Source: Hypericum androsaemum (Eukaryota; Streptophyta; Magnoliopsida; Malpighiales; Hypericaceae). Taken from it: a stretch of 64,000 nucleotides of DNA. The stretch is from contig OZ023198.1 in NCBI GenBank assembly GCA_963995505.1, forward strand, positions 1,178,001 through 1,242,000, given 5' to 3'. Shown piece by piece: positions 11,876-22,948 of the stretch. The position numbers were made by a program, and so were the translations under genes. Positions within the stretch are counted from its first letter, which is position 1, and each line of letters opens with the position of its first letter. The notes under the pieces were generated by a model, which saw only the letters and a list, made by a program, of their open reading frames with translations, was not told where the DNA came from and searched no databases.

Positions 11876-12025
11876 ACCAGTGATGGGTAACAGAGAATCA
11901 TCGACGCCGAGCTTGTCCAGCTTCAAAGACGATAACTTGTGCCAGAAACTATCGTCAACGCAGCTCTGAAATAGTGCGAATCGTAGCAAAGATCCGCCGG
12001 TCTCGTCCTCCTTGTGTCCGGCCAT
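11876..12025 (-). pseudogene. ATG7: Captured ATG7 exon-1 fragment
   Basis: ATG7 is the E1-like enzyme that activates ATG8 and ATG12 in autophagy. A 50-codon open segment starts at an ATG (12025) and reads [20 protein letters not shown], then a segment with [17 protein letters not shown], ending LLPITG. This matches the conserved N terminus of plant ATG7, which continues with FYAPC or FYGPC. Here the homology stops after ITG at a GT (ACTG/GTACTT on the minus strand), which looks like an exon end plus the start of its intron. The fragment has no stops, but the rest of ATG7 is absent. It lies inside the outer MULE, which makes it a transduplicated gene piece. Confidence 0.75.
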
Positions 12026-12116
12026 TACAGCTGTTGTTGATCCTAGAATAAGAGAGGAGAAATTCAAAGAGACCCACAAAGGGAAGGAACAAAAGAAGGG
12101 GAGGAAAAAACTTCAA

Positions 12117-12300
12117 GCCGGGTTCGCTACCCCCTCGATGGATTCTCCGACTGCCCTCGGTCATCCACCTCTCTAGGAGACCTCCGGGGCTGGTAGAGGT
12201 AGTCAAGCAGCGTTAGAACTATCTCGGTCATCCGCCTCTCGGAGGACTCGAGGAGGATGTCAACAAGGACTGGGACGGCGTGGATGAGCAGCTACAGGCG
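12117..12300 (-). pseudogene. Possible captured ARM-repeat (U-box E3-like) fragment
   Basis: On the minus strand, from about 12295 downward, an open frame reads HAVPVLVDILLESSERRMTE followed by IVLTLLDYLYQ. This resembles an armadillo repeat of plant U-box E3 ligases, where a VPVLV-type helix precedes (R)RMTE-V-L-LLD-L. The fragment ends near 12117 in a stop. It lies in the same orientation as the ATG7 piece and inside the same MULE. The short length makes the family call uncertain. Confidence 0.35.
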
Positions 12301-12760
12301 TTCTCCACGCCGGCTACTTCGATTCCACCACGGTCGTCGATTAGGAATGCCCTCGGTTTTGAATTTTTTTTAAGGGTTTTCCGATTGTTTCCATTTTTTA
12401 AGGGTTTTCCGATTGTTTCGATTGTGTTTCTAGGTTTAAGTTTCTATATCTAATTGGTTTTAATTTTCATTGAAAAGGTTTGAATTTAGGTTTAGGATTT
12501 TGGTTGAAGGTAGGAAGAAGATGGGTGTGGGGAAGAAGAAAAGAGAGAATGAGAGATTTTTTATTTTTTAAGTGGGAGGGGCATTTTAGTCTTTTCAAGT
12601 GAGGATTCACCGGAGAATATGGAATATTTCGGCATTAAGGACCCGAGAGTCTATTATCATCAAAACTTAGGGACGGGTCAATCATTTTTCAAAAGTCAGG
12701 GACCCTAAGGGGAGGGTGACCAAAGGCCAAGGACTTGAGAATAATTTGCCCTTTTAAAAA

Positions 12761-13270
12761 ACCTAACTCGTTCTCACTTAGACTAATTCTCTTAAAATTT
12801 GAAATTGATGCTCTCTGACGCCTATATTGTTACTTGGTGTATGTTTGGTATGGATGTTCAAGATGTGTTACTTGGTGTATGTTTGGTATGGATGTTCAAG
12901 ATCAGCTGATGGATGATACAAACATCGACTTTCACAAATTCATGACTAATCTCCAAACAAGGCAGGGAAGCGTCGTTTAAGATTATGTACATCTGCTACA
13001 ACTCTGCAGTAAATATTACTTTAACTCGAACTTGTTTATTCTAGAAGTCTTGAACTTGTTTACCAATGATCTCCAAACAAGAACTGACGAAAAAAAAGAT
13101 CTCCAAACTAGAAAAATTGGATGGAGCCTTAATTGCCGGCTTAATGTACGTGCTTCGTTGAAAATTAGGTTTTTTTTTAATCAATTAGTATCCGGTCCAT
13201 TGGGTCGACTAATCTAATTTTGAGCCGGATAGGATTTTTAAAGGTGGCAAAATTCTCCCAACAAGTTTTT
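12761..13270. other. Intergenic stretch with a 38-bp tandem duplication
   Basis: The phrase gttacttggtgtatgtttgg and its continuation to aagat occurs twice in tandem at 12829-12866 and 12867-12904. The phrase gatctccaaac recurs at about 12950, 13070 and 13099. No gene was recognised. Confidence 0.6.
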
Positions 13271-13519
13271 AATGTTGCTGACGAAGTCTTCAACAAACTG
13301 CCGCAATTCTCTCCCCTTCCAGATACTGCCAGCTGCTAACAACAACTCACTCCACAACCTTCGCTTTGGCACTTTCGATCCTGGAGATAATTACAGCAAC
13401 AATCCCACGTTCCTTCTTTGACACTTTCTCATTCAGTTCCAACGTTATGTAATTAGTTAGTCATGGCTCCTAGAAGTTAGCTAGATTAGTTGGTCTCTGC
13501 ACTATATATATTGTAATCC

Positions 13520-13864
13520 TTTTGCATTATTCAAATAATAATAGGGACAATTACTTCTATTCCAATTCAACCTCTTTCCACTTATATTTTTCCACATGGT
13601 ATCAGAGCCTTCTAGACAAATCAACGACTAGAGATCCATCCATTCGGTGACTACAGGCCGTGCTTTATCATAGCAATCATGGCTGTTACTATCCCAACTG
13701 ACGAAGCCCTTTCCACGCATATTTCCAACGGTTCCAATGCGAATCAGGCTTCTAGTGCTCTCGATCAAGGAGGCATCACCGAATTCTTTTGCATTATTCA
13801 ACATAATAACTGAGACAATTACTCCTATTCCAATTCAACCTCTTTCTACTTATATTTTTCCACA
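13520..13864 (+). mobile_element. Copia-type LTR retrotransposon remnant (deleted internal region)
   Basis: A 77-bp direct repeat (13520-13596 and 13787-13864, from ttttgcattattcaa to tttttccaca) represents LTR 3' ends. Directly after the first copy comes the primer-binding site tggtatcagagc (13597-13608), complementary to initiator tRNA-Met. A gag-like start follows (ATG at 13679, MAVTIPTDEALSTHISNGSN). After only about 110 bp of gag the second LTR piece resumes, so almost all coding sequence is lost. The true left end of the 5' LTR upstream of 13520 was not resolved. Confidence 0.8.
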
Positions 13865-16559
13865 GCTGTTGCGTACCCAATAACTCTCTTTCTAATTGAT
13901 CTAAGTGCTTGTTGATTGTTAAAAATTAGGTGGACTAACTGAAGTAAGGCAAAAATTTTGGTTCACCATTTTGTTGGAGCAGAAAATTATTTCGCGAATT
14001 ACAAACTTTTCCACAACATCTTTTTTTCTGCAATCATCAGTTGTTTTTAAATTCATCAAAATTAAATCATTTTATTCAGAATCACACCGAAAGTTGACAT
14101 GGGGTCTAGAGGTGAGCATTCTTAATATTCCAATCTCGAATCCAAAATTCCGAAAAGCTAAAATAAAAATACTCTCAACTCTGATCCCGAAGACCTAAAT
14201 CGGGACTTAAAGGTATCTCTCGCCAGGATGCATTCGTTTCTGTTCAGAATCTGGACTTTAAACCTTCTTGGTGTTGTAATTGGTTGCTTATCTCTTGCAA
14301 CCCCTTGCTTCGATTGGCTAATAATATGCTCAGAGCTTCTTAATCATTTTGCAATCTTCTTGATCTTGTTATTCACTAAATATGTATAAGGGAGAGGTGA
14401 AAAAATTAGGCTTAGAGTGAATGAGGTTAAAAGTTTGGAAGGGCTGTTACATTTACCTATAAAAAATTATTGTAATCACCAGTGTTTTTAAAATTGGACT
14501 GAAATCGCACCAGATTTTTCTTTGTTTCTTAATCCAAACAATTGGACCGTCGTTAGACTCAGATTTTTGAAATAATTTAATAATTAACTATATTTAGCAT
14601 TAAAATTTCAAATTATTCTAAATATCCTCTATTTAATGCAAATTTTATCATAAACAAGTACAAAAATGTTTATAATCTAACAAAAACTCTAAAAAATATT
14701 TCGTTCAATAAAAATTTGGTGTAACTGTAGTTTGAATTTTGATAAAAAATTAAATCGCTGTCGGTGTCGGATCGCAGTCCATACCGTGATTTGGGCCTTT
14801 AAAATCGAATTTTTTTTATGGGCCGGTTGTTTATAAATAAATAGTTCTGGAATAAAGCCTACGAGATGCCCAATAGAGGCCCGTAGAATCCTTGAATTAC
14901 TAACTTCACGCGCCAGTTCGAACCGGGGGCGCGTCGGCCCCACGAAATGGACAACACGTGAGGAAAACTACCGCTTTGACCGTTTTTGTCCACGTCAAGC
15001 ACGTGACCCCACCACGCTGCTACCTCAGGTATTAAATAATCCCGCCCGTCGAATCAAATCACCTCCATTAATGAAACCCATAAAATAAGGTAAAAAGGAG
15101 ACCCAAGGACAAAAATATTAGCTCCCAAAAATAAGTATTAAACAGTAAAAAAGTAAATAAATATTACTCGGCCACCGTTGCTATTAGTAGGCTCTCTGGC
15201 CAAGGTCAGCCTACTTGTCTTCCGCCCCTGTGTTAATCAAAATATGCACAGAATAATAAGCATATCATTAAGTTTTGTTGTAAAGATTTTATCTGAATCG
15301 AATAAAAATTAATTTATTTTTTTGTATATATTCAAATACCGGATGATACAAACAAAATTTCTCCCGAAAAAAATGATACAAACAAAAACAACTACATTTT
15401 ATGAGTGGTAAATTTTCATATAATACCTATAAATTTCGGAATTTTCCTGAAAAATGTATGCTCCCAAATCCCAGTCAAATCTTTAATTTCTCTACCACTT
15501 GCAAATCCCAAAAAAAAGGGATAATACTGAAAAATCCCTAATGCTCACTGATTCCTACAATTAATGGAAGTTTATTAGTTATTTGTACATGTACTCTCTT
15601 AATCATAAAGATACCGAAATATCAACTCCTGCTCTTAGGGAAAAAAAAAACTCCTGCTCTTAGGAAAAAAAACTATCACAAACAATATAACTACAACTAC
15701 GAGTCATCGCCCTCCCCAAATTGTCAAGCTTGGTTTAAATTTGTTATTCAATATTTTTAAAATTTTGAAGAATGTCTCACTCGAGAGACCTCACGCTCAC
15801 CAATGTCCTTAAGTTTAAATAAATTCATATTATAATAAGATTTCGTTTGAGACTCCTTGTTGACTTATGAGAACCTCCAAAGTTATATTATAAATACATT
15901 AGATTATTCTAACCATAGTGTAAGACTCACGCACAACAATATTTTTCTCTCTCTTCAATGTAGGCAATTTTCTGAAACATGTAAATCTGTTGCATTTTTA
16001 TTTTCTTTCTTATACATAATTAATTTCATTGTCGTATTTATACTTCAAATGTGGTTGTTTCTTTAAAGTAAAGATTAGCTTTGAGATTGTAAAAAAGATC
16101 ACGGTCTATTAAAAATTGCAATTTAAGCAAAATTAAGAATATTTAGATATTTCAATTCTTGACTACTAATTTTATTATCACAACCGTATAAATTTTAAAA
16201 AAATTCGCTTTAGTACCATTTTGTTTGATTAATTTTTACTTATAACCCCTTAGTTTAAAAATCACACGACGAAATAACGTCGTTTTGAAGGTGATGTGAC
16301 GCACTAGCTTTGCAAGTTGTACACCTCATAAGGGATGAGTTTTCTCGAAGTTGAAATTTCAGTTCAATCACAACTTCGTTCATTTTTCAAAACCACTTTA
16401 TCAATAGAGATCTCGACCCCCGACAACTTCCATAGCCACCACAACCAAAGTTCTCCTCTCCCCCGGTCCCCACCCCCTCGGCTTTGAACACCAAGACCAA
16501 GGTCCGTTGGAGGTCAGTCAATCCAAATATACTAAAATGAAGTTTTTCTTATATATTTT
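13865..16559. other. Intergenic DNA, no gene recognised
   Basis: This is mostly AT-rich. A GC-richer island at 14920-15030 contains two G-boxes (CACGTG at 14955-14960 and 15000-15005), an extra CACGTC (14991) and TTGAC W-box cores, but no coding frame follows it. A small duplication (aactcctgctcttagg) lies at 15625-15665. Short frames here show no domain. Confidence 0.5.
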
Positions 16560-16790
16560 CATCTACAATTAGAATTTTGGTCGAGCCACCTAGATTTCTT
16601 TATAAAAACTTAGAAAGCACCGCATGAATTTACTCTAATATCATATTAGAATCTTCATATCCAACCAAAAATCTTAAACAATAATTTAATAAAATTTTAA
16701 TATTTATAAACAAATCTACTACAATCTTAATTGCTTACTATGCAACTATGACTTATTAGACACATATATGTTGTGGGTTGTTTAAGGAAT
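16560..16790 (-). mobile_element. TRIM-like LTR fragment (shared family)
   Basis: Read on the minus strand, the sequence has ttgtttataaata, then taagatttttggttggatat, then gattctaata, followed by tgatattagagt. The last resembles the initiator tRNA-Met primer-binding site. The same LTR end recurs at 22.3 kb and 32.4 kb. Outer limits are approximate. Confidence 0.5.
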
Positions 16791-17176
16791 AAAGTATACT
16801 TTAAAAAAAATTAAAAATATGATAATTTCGAATTCAAATTATTACCATTTGGATAATAGAACCAAAATCTAATAATCCACTTACAAGACAAAATATCAAT
16901 TATTTACCCGAAAGAAAAACAAACACAGTCTGCAAGAAAGAAGCCAACCATTCCTGCACCTGCAAAAGCTGTACACTACATGTTTCCCAACATATATTAA
17001 CCTTATTACCCCAATCTCCTCTAATAAATTACTTATTATTAACGAATACTTACATCAACAAACACTTAGTTAAACTTGTAAACGTCTGATTTTACCTTAA
17101 CTAAGATATCCCGAGTGAATCTTTAGATACACAACATAACTTTGTCTCAGCGTAATGGTCTTCGGATACCGGGCGG
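16791..17176. other. Upstream intergenic region of the STICHEL-like gene
   Basis: This AT-rich sequence shows nothing identifiable. It probably holds the distal promoter of the gene beginning at 18102. Confidence 0.4.
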
Positions 17177-17183
17177 TATAAAA
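17177..17183 (+). promoter_or_regulatory. Possible TATA box of the STICHEL-like gene
   Basis: The heptamer tataaaa in ggcggtataaaac is followed by a pyrimidine-rich stretch (17195-17290) typical of plant transcription starts. A 5' UTR intron ending in tttgcag at 18058, just before the ATG exon, would explain the 900-bp distance to the start codon. Its donor could be GTACTT near 17876. Confidence 0.35.
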
Positions 17184-18101
17184 CAAAAAATAAATTACCA
17201 CCTCTCCTATCCTCCTCTCCCTCCTCCACTTCCCACTTTAATGGTACTCACTGTTCTAACCCCTCGTCTCCCACCCTCTGTCTCCCATTATTACACACTT
17301 TCCGCCTCCTCCCTAATGACCACCCTACAGGAGCACAATGGAATATATCGATATAAATGCCAAGTCTAAAACTCTATTTTCACCATTATTTACTTGCTTG
17401 GAGCTCGGGAACCAAGTAAAGGAAGGAGATTTTTTTTTTCTCCAACAAATATATTTTGTTTTTCTAACGTCCCGCCATCTACGCTACTCAGTTTTTTTTT
17501 TTGGTTCAAACTTCGAAGCCGGAATTTTCCCTGGCGTTTTGCATGGCAGGTGTGAAATTTTCTCCTTGGTCTGGTTTATTTTAATGGCCTACATTTGTCT
17601 TCTTCTTTCTTGGGTAAATGTTTTTTTTTTCAAACCGGGTTTTGTTTTGTTCTTGGAATTCTAGGATTCCCCATGTGGGTTCTTTTGCTTGAATGCATTT
17701 TCCCCTGTTTTGAGGATTGTGGTCATTTTTTAAAGGAAAAAAAAAAGAGAAGCTTGACTTGGACTTCTTAGTAGTAGTCTGAGTGTGAGTGTGAGTGAGT
17801 GTGAGAGTGAGTGAGGGCTAAAAGGAGAAGACTTTGCTTGTGGGTATCTCTTTTTAGTTGAGGAAGAGTAGAAAGGTACTTGCTTTTTTCCATTTTGGTT
17901 CACCATGCATTGGTTTTATTACACCGGAAGTTGATGGCTTGAGGAAAAGAGAAGGAAAATGACATGGGATGTGTTTTTGTTGTCTGTTTATCTAATTATT
18001 TGACTTGCATTGTTAGAAGAAGTGATCTTCTGGGTTGGACTATGTTGTTGTTTGCAGTAATCTAAGAGCATCTCGGAGTGTGAAGGTCCTTTAGTTCTAA
18101 A

Positions 18102-21100
18102 ATGATCGACGGGAGACGGCATTCGGTTGATGTTCCCATCTCAAGGACTCTGATAGCCCTTAGAAGAGTGAAGTCGCTGAGGGATCCGTCGACTAATTCG
18201 ATGAGCAAATTCTCATCTTTGCTTGAAAATGTGAACTGGGAAACTAATTCCGCAAATGAGATTGCACTGCAGTTCCTGAGTGGGAAGGAACGGGCTGATC
18301 ATCTTGAGCTAGAATCACATTTGGGGAAATCAATGTTGAAGTTGATAGAAAGGAAGGAATTGGATGCTGTGGAGAAAGTAGGTTCTTCCGAGAGAATGAG
18401 AAAGACTGAGGGAGTTGAATTTGATCACTCGAAACAAGATAAGGTTCAGCGTAACGATCAACGGGAAGAACGCGGAGACTCCGAGTCTCCATCTCCTTGC
18501 AATAGCTGCTTTGAGGGTGGAGACTCAACTAATGAACCTGACATGGTATTGCCCCAAGCCAGTGGCCGTCGTGAGCTGTCTGTCTCCAGGAGGAAAACGT
18601 GGTACACGAATCCTTGCAAATCTCCGGGAATGGTGGGGGATGATTTGAGTAGAGCAGGCAGTCCATCTCTGTCAGTAAGCGAGGCTTTTTCAAGCCGTAG
18701 CCCGTCATTATTCTTCAATGAAGAGGGTCAGTTCATGGTTCGAAATGACCGAGGATGTGGAATAAGCTGTTGCTGGATGAGAACACCGCGATTCCGAGAA
18801 TTAACTGGATCTTCAGATGTAGAAGGTGATCCTCTATTGTCCCAGGACATGTCTAAATTGACACTCCACGGGGCTAGGAACCGGAAACAGATTCGTCACC
18901 AGACCCCTAGGAGCTTGAGCCAAAAGTTTAGGCCAAAATCATTCAATGAGTTGGTGGGACAGAATGTTGTTGCTAGAACCCTGTTAGGTGCCATTTCAAC
19001 AGGACGGATAACCTCGCTATATCTCTTCCATGGTCCCCGTGGCACGGGAAAAACCTCCGCTTCTCAGATATTCGCAGCTGCGCTGAATTGTCTTTCGGTA
19101 GAGGAGCATAAGCCTTGTGGAAGTTGCCAAGAATGTGATCTGTTTTTCTCCGGAAGGAGTGGAGACGTGAAAGAAGTGGATTCCGTAAAAATCAATCGTC
19201 CCGAGAGGATTAAATCTCTTATCAAGAATGCTTCAAACCATTCAACATCGTCAAGGTTTAAGGTTTTCATCATTGATGAATGTCACTTGTTGCATGAAGA
19301 GACATGGGTAACATTAATGAATAGCGTAGAAAACTTTTCTCGTAATGTAGTCTTTGTCTTGATAACGCCCGACATTGATAAGCTGCCAAGGAGTGCCGTG
19401 ACCAGATCTCAACGATTCCTCTTTCAAAAGCTAAAAGATACTGATGTAGCGGGTAGACTGGAAAGTATCTGCTTGGAAGAGGGTCTAGCCTTTGATCAGA
19501 ATGCTCTAGAGTTCATCGCTTGCAAGGCCAATGGTTCACTTCGAGATGCAGAGATGATGCTCGACCAGCTAAGCTTGCTTGGTCAAAGAATCACCATGTC
19601 CATGGCTTATGAGCTCGTGAGTTTCTGTCTTTTCGTGTTTGTATTTGGTTGTCATGCATCTACTCAATCCTTTAATTTTTTCCTGTCATGCAGATTGGAG
19701 TTGTTTCGGATGACGAACTGCTTGATTTACTGGATCTGGCTTTGTCTTCGGACACTTCAAACACTGTCATTCGGGCTAGAGAGCTAATGAGATCCAGGAT
19801 TGATCCTATGCAACTTGTATCTCAGCTTGCAAATCTGATAATGGACATACTAGCTGCTGGTCAATGCCAAGAAAGCAGTGAAAAGAGAAGAAATTTTTCG
19901 AGGAGACATGCTTGTATGTTCTAGGAATCTGACTCTGGTTTGACATTGTGATTATCGAAATGATTCTGAGCCGTGATGTTCTTATCTGATTCAAATTTAG
20001 ACTTTCGCGGATATTTCTGCTTCTGGCTGAACTGGGGACTTTCTTCATGAGAAAAACCATGCACCTTTCTTTTAGCATCATCTTACGAAAGCTTCATATG
20101 TTTTTGTTGTTGATGTTAACTCGTATCGTTTTTCGTCACATCCATGCTGCTGCCCAAATAACATTCTAATTTCTGTAGTTTTCCGTCTTGCAGCGGAGTC
20201 AGATATGCAGAGACTAAATCATGCATTGAAAGTACTTTCTGAAACAGAAAAGCAGTTGAGAGTGGCGAAAAACCAAACTACATGGCTTACTGTTGCACTT
20301 CTGCAATTGTGTTCTCCAGCTTGTTCCATAGATGCTTCTTTACGACATTTGCATGACAGAGGTAAGGGTGTCGATAAATACGTGTTACGAGTCGATAATT
20401 TCTTCAGATTTGTCGTTTATCTTTCTTGAGTGTATTCCTTCTCAGACTTTGTAGCATCGTGACTGTAATATATTTTCTGATTCATAGTTTGCTCTTTTGA
20501 ATGCAGATGGTGATTTTTGCAGCACGTCGTCAAATAGGGAGAGCCCGAAGCGTCTTCCGCATTGTTCATGTGAACATGGCAAGTTGCATAGGTTTAAGAA
20601 AGAAGGGGATATGCCAGAATCACTGGAATCAATATGGAAGAGAGCTATTGAATCGTGCCAATCCGATTCGTTTAGGAGCTTCCTACGGATGCGAGGGAAA
20701 CTATCGTCTCTTTGTGTCATTCAAGGTAATGCAAGTTGCAGGTTTTTTCACTTTCCTGCATCTGAACATCGACGGTTGATGCCTTGCCAGTTCTAATCAC
20801 TCTTGCACCTTGATTTCAGATGTGGCTGTGGCTGAAATTGAATTCTATCATCATTATCACGTGTCAAAGGCTGAGAAGTCGTGGAAGATTATTGCAAGTT
20901 CATTGCAGTCCGTCCTCGGGTGTAATGTGGAAATTCGTTTAAACCTTGTACCTGGCGGCCCTGCATCAAAACATTTGAAATTGAGGAAGGTGTCATTTAG
21001 CCTGTTTAATTGTTCGCGAAGGATGCAGCAGAGATCATTTTCATCAATGGAATGCAGGAGTACCTCTGACAGTTCAGACATGATTAGGGACAGAACAACT

Positions 21101-21891
21101 CCGATGTGCTCATTGAGACATGGATCTCAAATGCCATGTCATTGCTGTCATGGAGAGAAATTGCAGAAAGCTCTGAGGAGCAGTGAAGGTAATGTCCTGA
21201 GCACATGCACGACAACATCAGTGAGGTCCCCGGCGGATGTTTCTTCGTCGACTCCTGGCCTTGGAGCTCATTCTTCCAAGGAAGTCGTCGGGAATATGGA
21301 AAGTGAAGGTCATTCTAACCATGAGTCCAAGGAGCAACCACATTGTTTCCCTAGATCTCTGAGGCTTCACAAAAAGTCACGCTCCTGCAACAATTCCGAA
21401 GCACTTTGTTTAGGTAATGAACACGGGAACAAGTTAGCAACATGCTCCCATGCGGTGAAATCTTTCGAAACTGATTCTTACGTTTTCAGCAGCAACAACG
21501 GTTCCCCCAATCCAAGACAGGAAGACAGGTACGAATGTCGAGTCTAAATACAATTTCGCTGCGGTATTGGAAGGTCCATCTTCTGCTGCATTAACATTCA
21601 GAACAATCTCTGAAACTTCTCCCGTTTCGCAGGTCCAGGGACGGCGCCGTTGCTCTGTGCTGGAGAACCCCGACTCTTCCTTTAAGCAAGGTAACAAAAA
21701 TCCACATGCATAATAATGCTGGACATCCCTCTTCAAAAGTCAGTTGTGTATGCATGCAAGTATCATATGACCGGAACGAACTGCCGGACGGACCAACGTC
21801 CGTTTGACGTTTTGCAGGCGTGGGAACTGGCGCATCAACGTCGGAGATCGCCGTGGGTTCTTCCGTGTGGCGCGACGAAGTAGTTCAGTAA
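18102..21891 (+). CDS. STIL2: STICHEL-like AAA-domain protein (DNA polymerase III gamma/tau-like)
   Basis: I modelled exons 18102-19616, 19694-19913, 20194-20361, 20507-20725, 20820-21528, 21602-21690 and 21818-21891. All introns are GT-AG and the sum is 2994 nt (997 aa). Residues 1-50 (HSVDVPISRTLIALRRVKSL, DPSTNSMSKF) resemble Arabidopsis STICHEL-like 2. The clamp-loader-type ATPase has Walker A GPRGTGKT (311-318), a zinc site CX8CX2CX2C (C330, C339, C342, C345) and Walker B VFIIDECH (388-395). A C-terminal gamma/tau region follows (exons 2-3, ending in EKQLRVAKNQTTW), as in STICHEL. The expected SRC arginine-finger motif reads TRSQ (434-437). STICHEL itself controls trichome branching. The biochemical role of the paralogues is not settled. 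The last two short exons are the least certain part. Confidence 0.88.
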
Positions 21892-22199
21892 TTCATCATA
21901 CAAATGTGTTGTGACACCATATTTAGACTGGATGGGAAAGTCAAAGATGATGACCCCTGCATTGACCTTCTTTTCATTCTGTACATGCTATTTGCTCCAT
22001 TTACCTTTTGCTGTTGGTCTAATTGTGAAGCTTGCTAGTTGCTAGATGTGGCTAAAACAAAGAACCATCATCCTATTTCGGAGTTTGTAGTTTTAAAGGA
22101 TGATCTTCTACTAATCTTTTTTTTTGTTGAAGTTTATAGGTTTTGGATCCTGATTATTGAATACAATATCAAATCTCTGACCTACCAATTGTCAATGAA
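21892..22199 (+). other. Probable 3' UTR of the STICHEL-like gene
   Basis: This is AT-rich sequence after the TAA at 21889-21891, with no coding signal. The exact poly(A) site cannot be fixed. Confidence 0.4.
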
Positions 22200-22500
22200 A
22201 TAGGCCTAACCCAAAATTATACAAATTTAAGGGGGTATTTTAAAAATTATACAAATTTAGGAGTGTTTTGAATTTTTATTGTTTTGCTAAATCGCTGTTG
22301 AAATTTTCATATCCAACCAAAAATCTTAAGTATTTGCACATTTTTTACACTTATAAACAGGTCTATCACACTTGTGCACAACCTCGACAATAGTCACATG
22401 ATCAACCCGCTTAAAATTTTGATAAGTAACTTAAAATTTGAAGTCAATTAGTAAATAAATTTTTTATACTGATAAACGAGCCTAACACACTCGCCGGCTC
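22200..22500 (-). mobile_element. TRIM-like LTR fragment (shared family)
   Basis: The minus strand reads gtttataagtgt, then ttaagatttttggttggata, then tgaaaatttcaaca. This parallels the LTR ends at 16.6 kb and 32.4 kb. The primer-binding site is not preserved here. Boundaries are approximate. Confidence 0.45.
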
Positions 22501-22637
22501 ATTTTTCAACAGGCATGCGGTGAGTGCCCGGGGTTCCTCTCACGGTTTGAAAGCTTACAGCTTTATGTTTTATTTCAGTCTCTCCCGGGTTTTTTTTTTC
22601 ACCATTCTCTCATGATACTACTTTACTATTTGCCACC

Positions 22638-22792
22638 CACGAATATTCAACCTTTTTTTTTGGTGAGATTTAAATTGTTTTCGCAATTTCGGATCTTAGA
22701 CGGTCATGGGATTCGATCCTCCCACCTCATGCTTAAGGACTGACACCGTATCCATCAGATCATACATGAGTTGGTCACGAATATTCAACCTT
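22638..22792 (-). mobile_element. SINE with 17-bp target-site duplication
   Basis: A 121-bp insert (22655-22775) is flanked by perfect 17-bp direct repeats, CACGAATATTCAACCTT, at 22638-22654 and 22776-22792. On the minus strand it starts gaccaactcatgtatgatct. It has a tRNA-type box A-like segment (tgatctgatgg) and a clear box B (ggatcgaatccc), and it ends in a run of A (the T run at the left on +). These are the hallmarks of a tRNA-derived SINE moved by LINE machinery. It sits in the promoter region of the PPR gene, about 155 bp upstream of its ATG. Confidence 0.85.
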
Positions 22793-22948
22793 ACAAAGCG
22801 GTCTTTTCTAATTCACGCGAGATTCCACGTATCCCATGCTATTCGGTCGGAGCGTAATTCGCCGCCACTCCCAAACACGAGCTAACAGTATATCTCATAG
22901 ATTAAGCTAAAGCTAGAACAAGAAGCAGTCACCCAAACCGAACCAGCC

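Larger units (their letters stand above)
10003..12760. mobile_element. Outer Mutator-like element (Pack-MULE type)
   Basis: The element spans 10012-12751 and is bounded by a perfect 9-bp target-site duplication, TTTTAAAAA, at 10003-10011 and 12752-12760. A 9-bp duplication is the Mutator signature. Long terminal inverted repeats of about 180 bp occupy 10012-10195 and 12570-12751 (left end ggataaattactctcaagtc, right end the inverse ending taatttgccc). No transposase is present. The interior holds a second MULE (10480-11696) and, on the minus strand, fragments resembling host exons. Without the nested element its length would be about 1.5 kb. Confidence 0.9.

Noticed and set aside
14915..14935. 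gttcgaaccggggg resembling a tRNA T-loop
   Set aside because: The flanking bases do not form a T stem, and no acceptor, D or anticodon arm can be placed on either strand.
21529..21601. Reading on past 21528 so that the STICHEL-like protein ends at 21547 (YECRV stop), or using the acceptor at 21633
   Set aside because: Splicing from 21528 to 21602 and then 21690 to 21818 keeps one frame to a stop and gives consensus GT-AG sites. The other options end early or shift frame. The C-terminal end remains less certain than the rest.
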